Shown piece after piece: positions 1 to 6,807 of a stretch of DNA of 17,902 nt. A program made the translations under genes and the position numbers. Source of the stretch: Prevotellaceae bacterium UBA1746 (GTDB lineage Bacteria; Bacteroidota; Bacteroidia; Bacteroidales; Bacteroidaceae); the NCBI GenBank assembly GCA_905369775.1, contig CAJPJR010000040.1:1-17902 (forward strand), written 5' to 3'. Each line of letters begins with the position of its first letter. Within the stretch, counting starts at the first letter, position 1. The notes under the pieces were generated by a model. The model saw nothing but the letters and a program-made list of their open reading frames with translations, ran no database searches and was not told where the DNA came from.

Positions 1-321
1 TGGTTACGCAAAGATCTATATTTCTGACGACACGACAAAACAATTAGAACGAAAAGTACCCTACCCCACAAGGAAGAAGCCGACCGACAGTTGGGCTTCT
101 TGCGGTTTGTGCTCGGTGGTGGGCATTTTTGCTGAGGAGCTCCAAAGCATTGTATAAAAGTTGCAGGAGTGAAAGCCTCGTTGTGACATTTGGGGGCTAC
201 TCTGCTTTTGTATGCTCCGGAAAGCGGAGTGCTTGGTGAGCACTTCGAGAATCTCAATGTCCGAAGGCCGGCGAATCGCTTCTATTCTCCCCTAAAGTGA
301 GGTAAAACCGGAAGAGAAACG
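1..321. other. Left-edge region without a certain gene
   Basis: No complete gene is convincing here. A reading frame entering from the left edge on the plus strand stays open from base 2 to the TAA at 155-157; its first 25 or so codons (GYAKIYISDDTTKQ...) look protein-like, so it could be the tail of an upstream gene. The other two forward frames stop at 25-27 and 43-45 and could equally be that tail. The stretch also holds hairpins at 74-101 and 215-229, and one copy of a 25-bp sequence (113-137) that recurs upstream of rmuC. Function cannot be assigned. Confidence 0.3.
74..101 (+). terminator. Possible terminator hairpin of an upstream gene
   Basis: AAGAAGCC (74-81) pairs perfectly with GGCTTCTT (94-101) around a 12-nt loop. 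The downstream sequence GCGGTTTG has only a short T run, so termination is uncertain. If real, it would end a plus-strand gene that enters from the left edge. Confidence 0.35.
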
Positions 322-354
322 GATAGAGGTGGCGCACTGTGCGCCACCTCTATC
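322..354 (-). terminator. guaB terminator hairpin
   Basis: A perfect 15-bp inverted repeat, GATAGAGGTGGCGCA (322-336) and its complement (340-354), encloses a 3-nt loop. It lies about 31 nt beyond the guaB stop codon. The minus-strand sequence after the stem is only moderately T-rich (GTTTCTCTT) and the plus-strand side has TTTATA, so it may act weakly in both directions. The stem length and position support a 3'-end role for guaB mRNA. Confidence 0.65.
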
Positions 355-385
355 TTTATAGGAGCTTGTTGTTTTGATGGTTGGG

Positions 386-1867
386 TTACTCACTGCGCGA
401 GTAGTTGGGAGCTTCGCTGGTGATGGTGATGTCGTGCGGGTGACTCTCTTGCACACCGGCGTTCGTGATGCGCGTGAATTTGGCGTTGTGTAGCGCCTCA
501 ATGGAGGGAGCACCGCAGTAGCCCATGCCCGAGCGAAGACCGCCCACGAGTTGGTAGATCACCTCTTGCACACCACCCTTGAAAGGAACGCGACCGGCGA
601 TGCCTTCGGGCACCAACTTCTTCACACTCTCCACACCGCTTTGGAAATAGCGGTCTTTCGAACCGTTTTCCATGGCTTCGAGAGAGCCCATGCCTCGATA
701 TGTCTTGAACTTACGGCCGTTGAAGATGATGGTTTCGCCGGGGCTTTCCTCGCATCCGGCCACCAGCGAACCGATCATCACGCAGTTTCCGCCTGCTGCC
801 AAAGCTTTCACTACATCGCCCGAGTAGCGGAGTCCGCCGTCGGCAATGAGAGGCACTCCGGTGCCTTCGAGGGCGCGTGCCACGTCGTAGATTGCGGAGA
901 GTTGCGGCACACCGACACCGGCCACCACGCGTGTGGTGCAAATCGATCCCGGACCAATGCCCACTTTTACCGCGTCGGCACCGGCGTCAACGAGCATTTT
1001 GGCTGCTTCGCCCGTGGCGATATTCCCCACCACGATGTCGACGTTGGGATATTTGGCCTTGGCTCCTTTGAGCTTCTCTACTACCCCCTTCGAATGTCCA
1101 TTTGCCGTGTCGATCACAATGGCATCGACACCGGCGTTGACCAGGGCTTCAATGCGCTCCATCGTGTCGACGGTCACACCTACGCCGGCGGCTACGCGCA
1201 AACGCCCCTTGGCGTCTTTGCAAGCCATGGGTTTGTCTTTGGCTTTGGTGATGTCCTTATAAGTAATGAGTCCGACGAGGCGTCCGTTGGCGTCCACCAC
1301 GGGGAGTTTTTCAATCTTGTTTTGCTGCAATATCTCGCTTGCGCCGGCAAGGTCGGTCGTGGTGTTGGTCGTCACAAGGTGATCGCTGGTCATCACTTCG
1401 TCGATGGTGCGGTCGAGATTGTGCTCGAAGCGCAGATCGCGATTGGTCACAATGCCCACGAGCTTCATGTCATCGTCCACAACCGGGATACCTCCGATGT
1501 GATACTCGGCCATTAAGGCCAGCGCATCGCCGACGGTCTTTCCGCGCTGGATCGTGACAGGATCGTAAATCATGCCGTTTTCGGCACGCTTCACGATGGC
1601 TACTTGGCGAGCCTGTTCCTCGATCGACATGTTTTTGTGGATCACTCCGATTCCCCCTTCGCGGGCAATGGCAATGGCCATGGGGGCTTCCGTCACGGTG
1701 TCCATGGCGGCAGTCACAAAGGGGATGTGCAGCTCAATGTTGCGAGAAAAACGCGTGGTGAGCGACACGGTGCGAGGAAGAACTTCGGAATAAGCGGGGA
1801 TGAGCAGGACGTCATCATAAGTGAGACCGTCCATCACAATTTTGTCGGCAATGAAATTTGCTGTCAT
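386..1867 (-). CDS. guaB: IMP dehydrogenase
   Basis: Cytosolic IMP dehydrogenase oxidises IMP to XMP with NAD+, the committed step to GMP. The 493-residue product has the usual full length. It starts MTANFIADKIVMDGLTYDDV, carries a CBS-domain pair at about residues 95-215, the catalytic loop GIGPGSIC with Cys310, and the GMGSLEAM and flap (ENGSKDRYFQ) segments. An in-frame ATG 10 codons upstream (1897) is rejected because it overlaps the -7 promoter element at 1895-1902; the chosen ATG leaves a leader of roughly 20 nt. Upstream on the same strand lie a small basic ORF and an AICAR transformylase gene, but a terminator (1981-2037) and guaB's own promoter separate them. A stem-loop follows the stop codon. 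Confidence 0.97.
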   Translation of the reverse strand: MTANFIADKIVMDGLTYDDVLLIPAYSEVLPRTVSLTTRFSRNIELHIPFVTAAMDTVTEAPMAIAIAREGGIGVIHKNMSIEEQARQVAIVKRAENGMIYDPVTIQRGKTVGDALALMAEYHIGGIPVVDDDMKLVGIVTNRDLRFEHNLDRTIDEVMTSDHLVTTNTTTDLAGASEILQQNKIEKLPVVDANGRLVGLITYKDITKAKDKPMACKDAKGRLRVAAGVGVTVDTMERIEALVNAGVDAIVIDTANGHSKGVVEKLKGAKAKYPNVDIVVGNIATGEAAKMLVDAGADAVKVGIGPGSICTTRVVAGVGVPQLSAIYDVARALEGTGVPLIADGGLRYSGDVVKALAAGGNCVMIGSLVAGCEESPGETIIFNGRKFKTYRGMGSLEAMENGSKDRYFQSGVESVKKLVPEGIAGRVPFKGGVQEVIYQLVGGLRSGMGYCGAPSIEALHNAKFTRITNAGVQESHPHDITITSEAPNYSRSE

Positions 1868-1894
1868 AAGGCGAGGTACGAATTTAATTGCGTG

Positions 1895-1902
1895 CAAATG
1901 TA
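1895..1902 (-). promoter_or_regulatory. guaB promoter -7 box
   Basis: On the minus strand this reads TACATTTG, an exact match to the Bacteroidetes -7 consensus TAnnTTTG, 28 nt before the chosen guaB ATG. I see no clear TTTG at the expected -33 position, so the promoter rests on the -7 box and its placement. Confidence 0.55.
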
Positions 1903-1980
1903 CTCATTTTTCCCCACACCGTGGCGTTTTTCTCCTGTGTTTTTTGTGCTTTTTCGGTTGTTTCAAACTACGCTGAGGCC

Positions 1981-2037
1981 GAAGAAAAAGTTCACACCCG
2001 AATCAGGCGGTGTGAACGCACTGCTGACGGGTGTGAA
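1981..2037 (-). terminator. Terminator with two competing stems
   Basis: Read on the minus strand, TTCACACCCG (plus 2028-2037) can pair over 10 bp with CGGGTGTGAA (plus 1991-2000). A second TTCACACC (plus 2009-2016) can pair over 8 bp with the same 3' arm. CTTTTTCTTC (plus 1981-1990) follows immediately, as expected for an intrinsic terminator. It lies about 29 nt past the stop of the small basic ORF and upstream of the guaB promoter, so it should end the purH-small ORF transcript. Confidence 0.7.
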
Positions 2038-2065
2038 CGAGGAGGATTTGCGGGTCCGTGAGGAC

Positions 2066-2272
2066 TCATTTTTTGTGACGGTTGGCGCGCCGTTGACGGA
2101 TTTCCGCTTTTTTCTTGGCGGCACCCGAACCGTGAAGACCGGTGATGTACTTTTTCTTCTTGGCTTTCGTCTTCACTTTCTCTTCTTGTGGCTTGCGAAG
2201 TTTGGCACCTTTGAAGGTGATGCCCGTAGTCATCGCGGTCGTGATTTCATCGTCGCTGACGTGTCGTTGCAT
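2066..2272 (-). CDS. Small Lys/Arg-rich protein of unknown function
   Basis: This 68-residue ORF begins MQRHVSDDEITTAMTTG and then becomes strongly basic: 15 Lys and 6 Arg in total (about 31%), including an AKKKK run, AAKKK and the C-terminus RRANRHKK. No signal peptide or membrane segment is visible. It starts 21 nt after the AICAR transformylase stop codon on the same strand and is followed by a terminator, so it fits as the second gene of that transcript. The basic composition would suit binding of RNA, DNA or ribosomes, but that is inference and I do not recognise the family. It could be a chance ORF; the operon-like placement between a stop codon and a terminator is the main support. Confidence 0.5.
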   Translation of the reverse strand: MQRHVSDDEITTAMTTGITFKGAKLRKPQEEKVKTKAKKKKYITGLHGSGAAKKKAEIRQRRANRHKK

Positions 2273-2293
2273 AGGGGAATCGTTAGGAGAATA

Positions 2294-3478
2294 TTAGTGA
2301 TGGAAGAGGCGAACTCCCGTGAAGGCCATGGCGATGTTGTACTTGTCGCACGTTTCGATGACATGATCGTCACGAACCGAGCCACCGGCTTGCGCTACAT
2401 AGCAAACACCGCTGCGGTGGGCCCGTTCTATGTTGTCGCCGAAGGGGAAGAAGGCGTCAGAACCTAAGGAAACGCCTGTGTTGCGGGCGATCCACGCTTT
2501 TTTCTCTTCGCGTGTGAGCGGCGCAGGGCGTTCGGTGAAGAATTGTTGCCAAACTCCCTCGGCCAGAACCTCGTCGGCATCGTCGGAAATATAGATATCG
2601 ATGGTGTTGTCGCGGTCGGCACGACGAATACCCGGGACGAAGGGGAGGCTCATCACCTGCGGATGCTGGCGCAACCACCAAATGTCGGCTTTCGTTCCCG
2701 CCAATCGTGTGCAGTGAATGCGGCTTTGCTGGCCGGCTCCGATGCCAATGGCCTGACCGTCCTTGACGTAGCACACCGAATTAGACTGGGTGTATTTGAG
2801 GGTGATGAGGGCGATGGTGAGGTCGCGAAGGGCGGCGGCGGGCAATTCCTTGTTTTGCGTGGGACGCTCGTCGAACAAATGCGGATCGGAAAGATCCACT
2901 TCGTTGCGCCCTTGTTCGAAGGTGACGCCGAACACCTGCTTGCGTTCGATGGGATCGGGGCGGTAATTGGGGTCGATTTGCAGAATGCAATAAGTTCCTT
3001 TGCGTTTGGCACGTAAAATTTCAAGCGCTTCGGGGCTGAAACTCGGGGCAATGACACCGTCGCTCACTTCGCGTTTGATGAGGAGTGCGGTGGCTTTGTC
3101 GCATTCGTCGGACAGGGCGATGAAATCACCGTAGCTCGACATGCGGTCTGCGCCGCGAGCGCGGGCATAAGCCGAGGCGATGGGGCTGAGAGGTTCGCCG
3201 AGATCGTCGCAGAAGTAAATCTTGCGAAGGGTTTCATCCAGCGGTTCGCCCACAGCTGCGCCGGCGGGAGAAACGTGCTTGAACGAAGTGGCTGCCGGAA
3301 GGCCGGTGGCCGCTTTGAGTTCGCGCACCAATTGCCAACCATTGAGGGCATCGAGAAAATTGATGTAACCGGGACGACCGCCGAGCACTTCAATGGGAAG
3401 TGCTGCGCCGTTGTCCATGTAAATGCGAGCAGGCTTTTGGTTGGGATTGCAACCATATTTGAGTGCCAGTTCCTTCAT
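2294..3478 (-). CDS. purH: Standalone AICAR transformylase (PurH C-terminal type)
   Basis: AICAR formyltransferase uses 10-formyl-tetrahydrofolate to convert AICAR to FAICAR, the penultimate step to IMP. The 394-residue product begins MKELALKYGCNPNQKPARIY and contains the catalytic Lys67-His68 pair (SFKHVSPAGAA), GADRMSSYGDFIALSDECD, YTQSNSVCYVKDGQAIGIG and the C-terminal block SDAFFPFGDNIERA. The N-terminal IMP cyclohydrolase domain of the usual bifunctional PurH is absent; ring closure must be supplied elsewhere. The ATG at 3478 is preferred over one 11 codons upstream (3511), which falls inside the promoter's -7 box. Standalone versions occur in Bacteroidales, from memory. The symbol purH is approximate for this single-domain form. 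Confidence 0.92.
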   Translation of the reverse strand: MKELALKYGCNPNQKPARIYMDNGAALPIEVLGGRPGYINFLDALNGWQLVRELKAATGLPAATSFKHVSPAGAAVGEPLDETLRKIYFCDDLGEPLSPIASAYARARGADRMSSYGDFIALSDECDKATALLIKREVSDGVIAPSFSPEALEILRAKRKGTYCILQIDPNYRPDPIERKQVFGVTFEQGRNEVDLSDPHLFDERPTQNKELPAAALRDLTIALITLKYTQSNSVCYVKDGQAIGIGAGQQSRIHCTRLAGTKADIWWLRQHPQVMSLPFVPGIRRADRDNTIDIYISDDADEVLAEGVWQQFFTERPAPLTREEKKAWIARNTGVSLGSDAFFPFGDNIERAHRSGVCYVAQAGGSVRDDHVIETCDKYNIAMAFTGVRLFHH

Positions 3479-3508
3479 GGGAAAAATTGTTGGGGGGTTA
3501 AGTTGTGG

Positions 3509-3540
3509 CAAAATTACACATTCTCCTGCGAACGGCCAAA
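3509..3540 (-). promoter_or_regulatory. Promoter of AICAR transformylase gene
   Basis: On the minus strand TTTG (plus 3537-3540) is followed after 20 nt by TAATTTTG (plus 3509-3516). This is a full match to the Bacteroidetes pattern TTTG-N19/20-TAnnTTTG. It lies 31 nt before the chosen start codon and so also fixes that start. Confidence 0.75.
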
Positions 3541-4268
3541 CGGGAGCGCGTCTCTCCCACCTCGACCGAGAGAAGTCGGGGATTTTGGACCGAAAGCCTC
3601 CACTTATTCGGCAAAAGCCCCCGGTTTTCCTCGTTTCTCCGCACGAAAAGTGAGGAAGCGCCCCGACATTCCTTCTTCTTCAGCCTCTTCCTCCTTTTTT
3701 TCCGTCGAAGTTTGGTGGGCGCATTCGTCGTTTTCCGTTCTGACATCCCCTTCTTCGTAGGTGCGAGGGGGAAAATTGGGCGTAGCATTGGCCTGCGGCC
3801 GACCCACATTGGGGCCGCGTCGCCGATGAAGCCAAGGGGAAGCTTCTCCTTCGCTTGTTCGTGCGTAATTTCGCTTGCTTTTTGTTGAGTGCCCGAGGGA
3901 GAGGGCGATCGGTGTGCAGGGCTGAGGGCAAAGACGGCGCAAGTTTCGGGAACGAGCGCAAAGGCTTCGCGATGCTCCCCCGATGCATGACTGGGAAAGG
4001 GAGCTAAGCGGTGGGACGATGAAGGATTCTGTTTTGAGATCCGGCGATCGGCGGGGGAATCTCCCCCTCTGTTTTGCCGGAACTCACGGGAGCGATGAAT
4101 GTCTTCCGTTGGGATGGCTCGACGCGGCGAGGTATTGTGAATTTTGTGGGGCAGTTTGTAGGCAAAGGCGCGTGTGTGAGGGCGAAGATCGGCGGCGAAT
4201 CGCGACAGCAAGGGCAGTTCGAGAAGCTGCGCGGAGCGATTTCTCGAAAACACGATAAAAAGTTATCT
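3541..4268. other. Long intergenic region, no convincing gene
   Basis: About 730 nt separate the divergent purH-like and galE promoters. Open frames exist on both strands, the longest a 251-codon minus-strand frame ending at 3498. They overlap one another, have low-complexity Arg/Ser/Pro-rich translations without recognisable motifs, and the longest runs into the purH promoter, so I do not call them genes. Two structured elements are visible. One is a hairpin at 3795-3818 (GCGGC and CCCA paired with TGGG and GCCGC, loop CAT). The other is GGGGGA-ATC-TCCCCC at 4053-4067, followed by TCTGTTTTG. The region could hide a small RNA or gene remnants. Confidence 0.4.
4053..4076 (+). terminator. Orphan terminator-like hairpin
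   Basis: GGGGGA (4053-4058) pairs with TCCCCC (4062-4067) across a 3-nt ATC loop, followed by TCTGTTTTG. The shape resembles a plus-strand intrinsic terminator, yet no convincing plus-strand gene lies upstream of it. Confidence 0.35.
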
Positions 4269-4298
4269 TTTGCAAGCTGCAGTTCTCAAAATAATTTG
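4269..4298 (+). promoter_or_regulatory. galE promoter
   Basis: TTTG (4269-4272) is followed after 19 nt by TAATTTG (4292-4298), one base short of the TAnnTTTG consensus. It lies about 125 nt upstream of the galE ATG and downstream of the unassigned stretch, implying a leader of about 115 nt. Confidence 0.55.
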
Positions 4299-4422
4299 TA
4301 ACTTCGCCCCATCAAAGTCAATCTCCGGACGTGGATTGCGCGCGCAACCGATTCAAAAGGGAGTGATCAGATCAATTTTCCCTTGTTCACGTGCTTCCCC
4401 TCCCCCATTTCACAACCGAAAC

Positions 4423-5463
4423 ATGAAAAAGACCATTCTTGTCACGGGCGGTACCGGCTTCATCGGTTCGCACACCACCGTTGAACTCCAAGCTGCAGGT
4501 TACAACGTCGTGATTATCGACAACCTCAGCAACTCCAAAGCCGAAGTCATCGACGGCATCGAAAAAATCAGCGGCACGCGTCCGGCTTTCGAACAAGTGG
4601 ATTGCTGCGACTACGCTGCTTTGGAAGGCGTGTTCCAAAAATATCCCGGCATCGAGGGCATTATTCATTTTGCCGCCTCGAAGGCCGTGGGAGAATCGGT
4701 GGAAAAACCGCTCAAGTACTATCGTAACAACTTCGTCTCGCTGATTAACCTCCTCGAGCTCATGCCCAAATATAATGTCAAGGGCATTATCTTCTCTTCC
4801 TCGTGCACGGTCTACGGACAACCCGATCCTAAAGATCTGCCCGTCAGCGAAACGGCGCCGATCAAGAAGGCCGAATCGCCCTATGGCAACACAAAGCAGG
4901 TGAACGAGGAGATCATTCAGGACTACGTGGCCAGCGGCGCCCCGATCTCGGCCATCATCCTTCGCTACTTCAATCCCATCGGCGCACACCCCACCGCCCT
5001 CATTGGTGAAGTGCCCAATGGCGCACCGGCCAACCTCATCCCTTACCTCACACAAACGGCGATTGGCATCCGCGAACAGCTGGCTGTTTTCGGCGACGAC
5101 TACAATACGCCCGACGGATCGTGCATTCGTGACTTTATCTACGTGGTGGACCTCGCCAAAGCCCACGTTGCTGCCATGGCCCGCATTGTCGAAGGCAAAA
5201 ACGCCGAACCGGTTGAGATTTTCAACATCGGAACGGGCAAGGGCGTGAGCGTGTTCGAACTGATCAACACGTTCGAAAAGTGCACCGGCGTGAAACTCAA
5301 CTACAAAGTTGCGCCGCGTCGTGCCGGAGACATCGAGAAAGTGTGGGGCAATGTCGACAAAGCCAACAAAGTGTTGGGATGGAAGGCCGTACACACGCTC
5401 GAAGATTCGCTGACGACGGCTTGGAAGTGGCAGCAAAAGCTGCGTGAAGACGGCATCATGTGA
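4423..5463 (+). CDS. galE: UDP-glucose 4-epimerase
   Basis: Cytosolic GalE interconverts UDP-glucose and UDP-galactose for galactose use and glycan precursors. The 346-residue product has the family's usual length. It begins MKKTILVTGGTGFIG (NAD-binding Gly motif at residues 8-15), then SSSCTVYG at 125-132 and the catalytic YGNTK (Tyr154, Lys158) of extended short-chain dehydrogenases. RYFNPIGAHP and the later RRAGDIEKVWGNVDKA segment are typical of GalE. The frame is open for 51 codons further upstream, but that stretch covers the promoter (4269-4298) and has no protein-like features, so the ATG at 4423 is used. A hairpin with T-run separates it from nspC. Confidence 0.96.
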   Translation: MKKTILVTGGTGFIGSHTTVELQAAGYNVVIIDNLSNSKAEVIDGIEKISGTRPAFEQVDCCDYAALEGVFQKYPGIEGIIHFAASKAVGESVEKPLKYYRNNFVSLINLLELMPKYNVKGIIFSSSCTVYGQPDPKDLPVSETAPIKKAESPYGNTKQVNEEIIQDYVASGAPISAIILRYFNPIGAHPTALIGEVPNGAPANLIPYLTQTAIGIREQLAVFGDDYNTPDGSCIRDFIYVVDLAKAHVAAMARIVEGKNAEPVEIFNIGTGKGVSVFELINTFEKCTGVKLNYKVAPRRAGDIEKVWGNVDKANKVLGWKAVHTLEDSLTTAWKWQQKLREDGIM

Positions 5464-5494
5464 TCTCTTGCTTTCCATTTTTTCCTTTACGCGG

Positions 5495-5544
5495 GTCGAA
5501 TCAGTCGAGCAATGCTTGTGCTGATTCGACTCGTGCGCTTTTTT
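5495..5544 (+). terminator. galE terminator
   Basis: GTCGAATCAG (5495-5504) pairs perfectly with CTGATTCGAC (5521-5530), and a smaller AGC/GCT stem is possible inside the loop. A T run (5539-5544) follows 8 nt after the stem. Only 22 nt separate it from the nspC start, so some read-through into nspC is plausible; no separate nspC promoter is evident. Confidence 0.6.
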
Positions 5545-5566
5545 CATCCTCTTTTTCTCTCTGCTC

Positions 5567-6745
5567 ATGACCTTTCCCACGGCTCCCTCACCGGCCTATA
5601 TCGTCGAAGAACGGCGCTTGCGTCGAAATCTCCGTCTCATCACCGACATCTCCCGTCGAACCGGGGCAGAATTCATTCTTGCCTTCAAAGCCTTCGCACT
5701 CTGGAAGACTTTCCCCATCTTTCGCGAATATATTGCGCACACCACGGCTTCCTCGCCCTATGAAGCGCGACTTGCACTCGAAGAGTTCGGCAGCAGAGCG
5801 CACACTTACACACCGGCCTACGAGGAGAGCACCTTTGAAGAGATGCTTCGCTGCTCTTCTGTCATCACTTTCAACTCACTCACGCAGTATGCGCGATTCT
5901 ATCCGCGCATTAGCGAGTGGAACGCCGCGCACGGGAGCGAGGAACAGGTGGATTGCGGATTGCGCGTCAATCCCGAATACTCCGAGATCGAAACTGCGCT
6001 CTACGATCCCTGTGCGCCGGGCTCACGTTTCGGTTTGCTCAGCGCCGATCTACCCACCGATCTACCGGAAGGGGTGCACGGATTCCACATTCATTGCCAT
6101 TGCGAGAGCAGCAGCGAGGCTTTCGGCCACACGCTCCAACACATCGAACGGCGTTTCGAGCCTTGGCTCGATCGGTTGGAATGGATCAACTTCGGCGGCG
6201 GACACTTGGTGACGCGGGCGGACTATGATGTGGAATTGCTCGTCGGTTTGCTCAACGACTTCCGTGCACGCCATCCGCATCTGCGCGTCATCATGGAACC
6301 GGGCAGTGCCTTTGCTTGGCAAACCGGGCCGTTGGTGGCCCAAGTGGTGGATGTGGTGGAGAATGCCGGCGTGAAAACGGCCATCTTCAACGCATCGTTC
6401 ACCTGCCACATGCCCGATTGCCTGGAAATGCCCTACCATCCGGCAATTCGCGGGGCGGAGACGCTCACCGACGGGGCAGAAGTCGGACACGAAACCGACG
6501 ATTGTGTCTATCGTTTGGGAGGTAACAGCTGCCTCAGTGGAGATTTCATGGGCTATTGGCGCTTTGCCCGTCCGCTGCAGGTGGGCGACGAATTGATCTT
6601 CGAGGATATGATCCACTACACCACGGTGAAAACTAACATGTTCAACGGCATTCATCACCCCTCGCTTTGTTTGCTTCGCGAAGACGGCACCCTCGAGACG
6701 CTGCGCACCTATACTTACGAAGACTATCGCGACAGAATGGATTAG
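5567..6745 (+). CDS. nspC: Carboxynorspermidine/carboxyspermidine decarboxylase
   Basis: This PLP enzyme decarboxylates carboxy(nor)spermidine to (nor)spermidine, the last step of the alternative polyamine pathway common in gut Bacteroidota. The 392-residue product matches the alanine-racemase-fold decarboxylase family: PAYIVEERRLRRNL at the N-terminus, PLP lysine in FILAFKAFALWK (Lys41), the phosphate-binding INFGGGH (207-213), EPGSAF (from Glu244), CHMPDCLEMPYHP (280-292), and GGNSCLSGD with the probable catalytic Cys322. The C-terminal YTTVKTNMFNGIHHPSL is also typical. The partner carboxyspermidine dehydrogenase is not in this window. The ATG lies just beyond the galE terminator; recG follows after 62 nt. 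Norspermidine versus spermidine as product cannot be decided from sequence; spermidine is more likely in this group. Confidence 0.93.
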   Translation: MTFPTAPSPAYIVEERRLRRNLRLITDISRRTGAEFILAFKAFALWKTFPIFREYIAHTTASSPYEARLALEEFGSRAHTYTPAYEESTFEEMLRCSSVITFNSLTQYARFYPRISEWNAAHGSEEQVDCGLRVNPEYSEIETALYDPCAPGSRFGLLSADLPTDLPEGVHGFHIHCHCESSSEAFGHTLQHIERRFEPWLDRLEWINFGGGHLVTRADYDVELLVGLLNDFRARHPHLRVIMEPGSAFAWQTGPLVAQVVDVVENAGVKTAIFNASFTCHMPDCLEMPYHPAIRGAETLTDGAEVGHETDDCVYRLGGNSCLSGDFMGYWRFARPLQVGDELIFEDMIHYTTVKTNMFNGIHHPSLCLLREDGTLETLRTYTYEDYRDRMD

Positions 6746-6807
6746 TGTGCTGATCTCGCCACTCGCCCACCCTCGCTACGTCTCCCCCACCCCCTAAAAT
6801 CGTTTTT

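Noticed and set aside
551..1516. 321-codon plus-strand ORF opposite guaB
   Set aside because: It is an antisense shadow of the well-conserved guaB frame, with His/Gly-rich composition and no domain.
1604..2467. 287-codon plus-strand ORF spanning guaB start, promoter and small ORF
   Set aside because: It crosses the terminator and promoter and is antisense to guaB and the purH-like gene; no motifs.
3505..3888. 127-codon plus-strand ORF in the same gap
   Set aside because: It starts inside the divergent purH promoter, has no recognisable domain, and no promoter precedes it.
3498..4253. 251-codon minus-strand ORF between purH-like gene and galE
   Set aside because: It overlaps the purH promoter, has Arg/Ser/Pro-rich low-complexity translation without motifs, and competes with several other open frames in the same GC-rich stretch.
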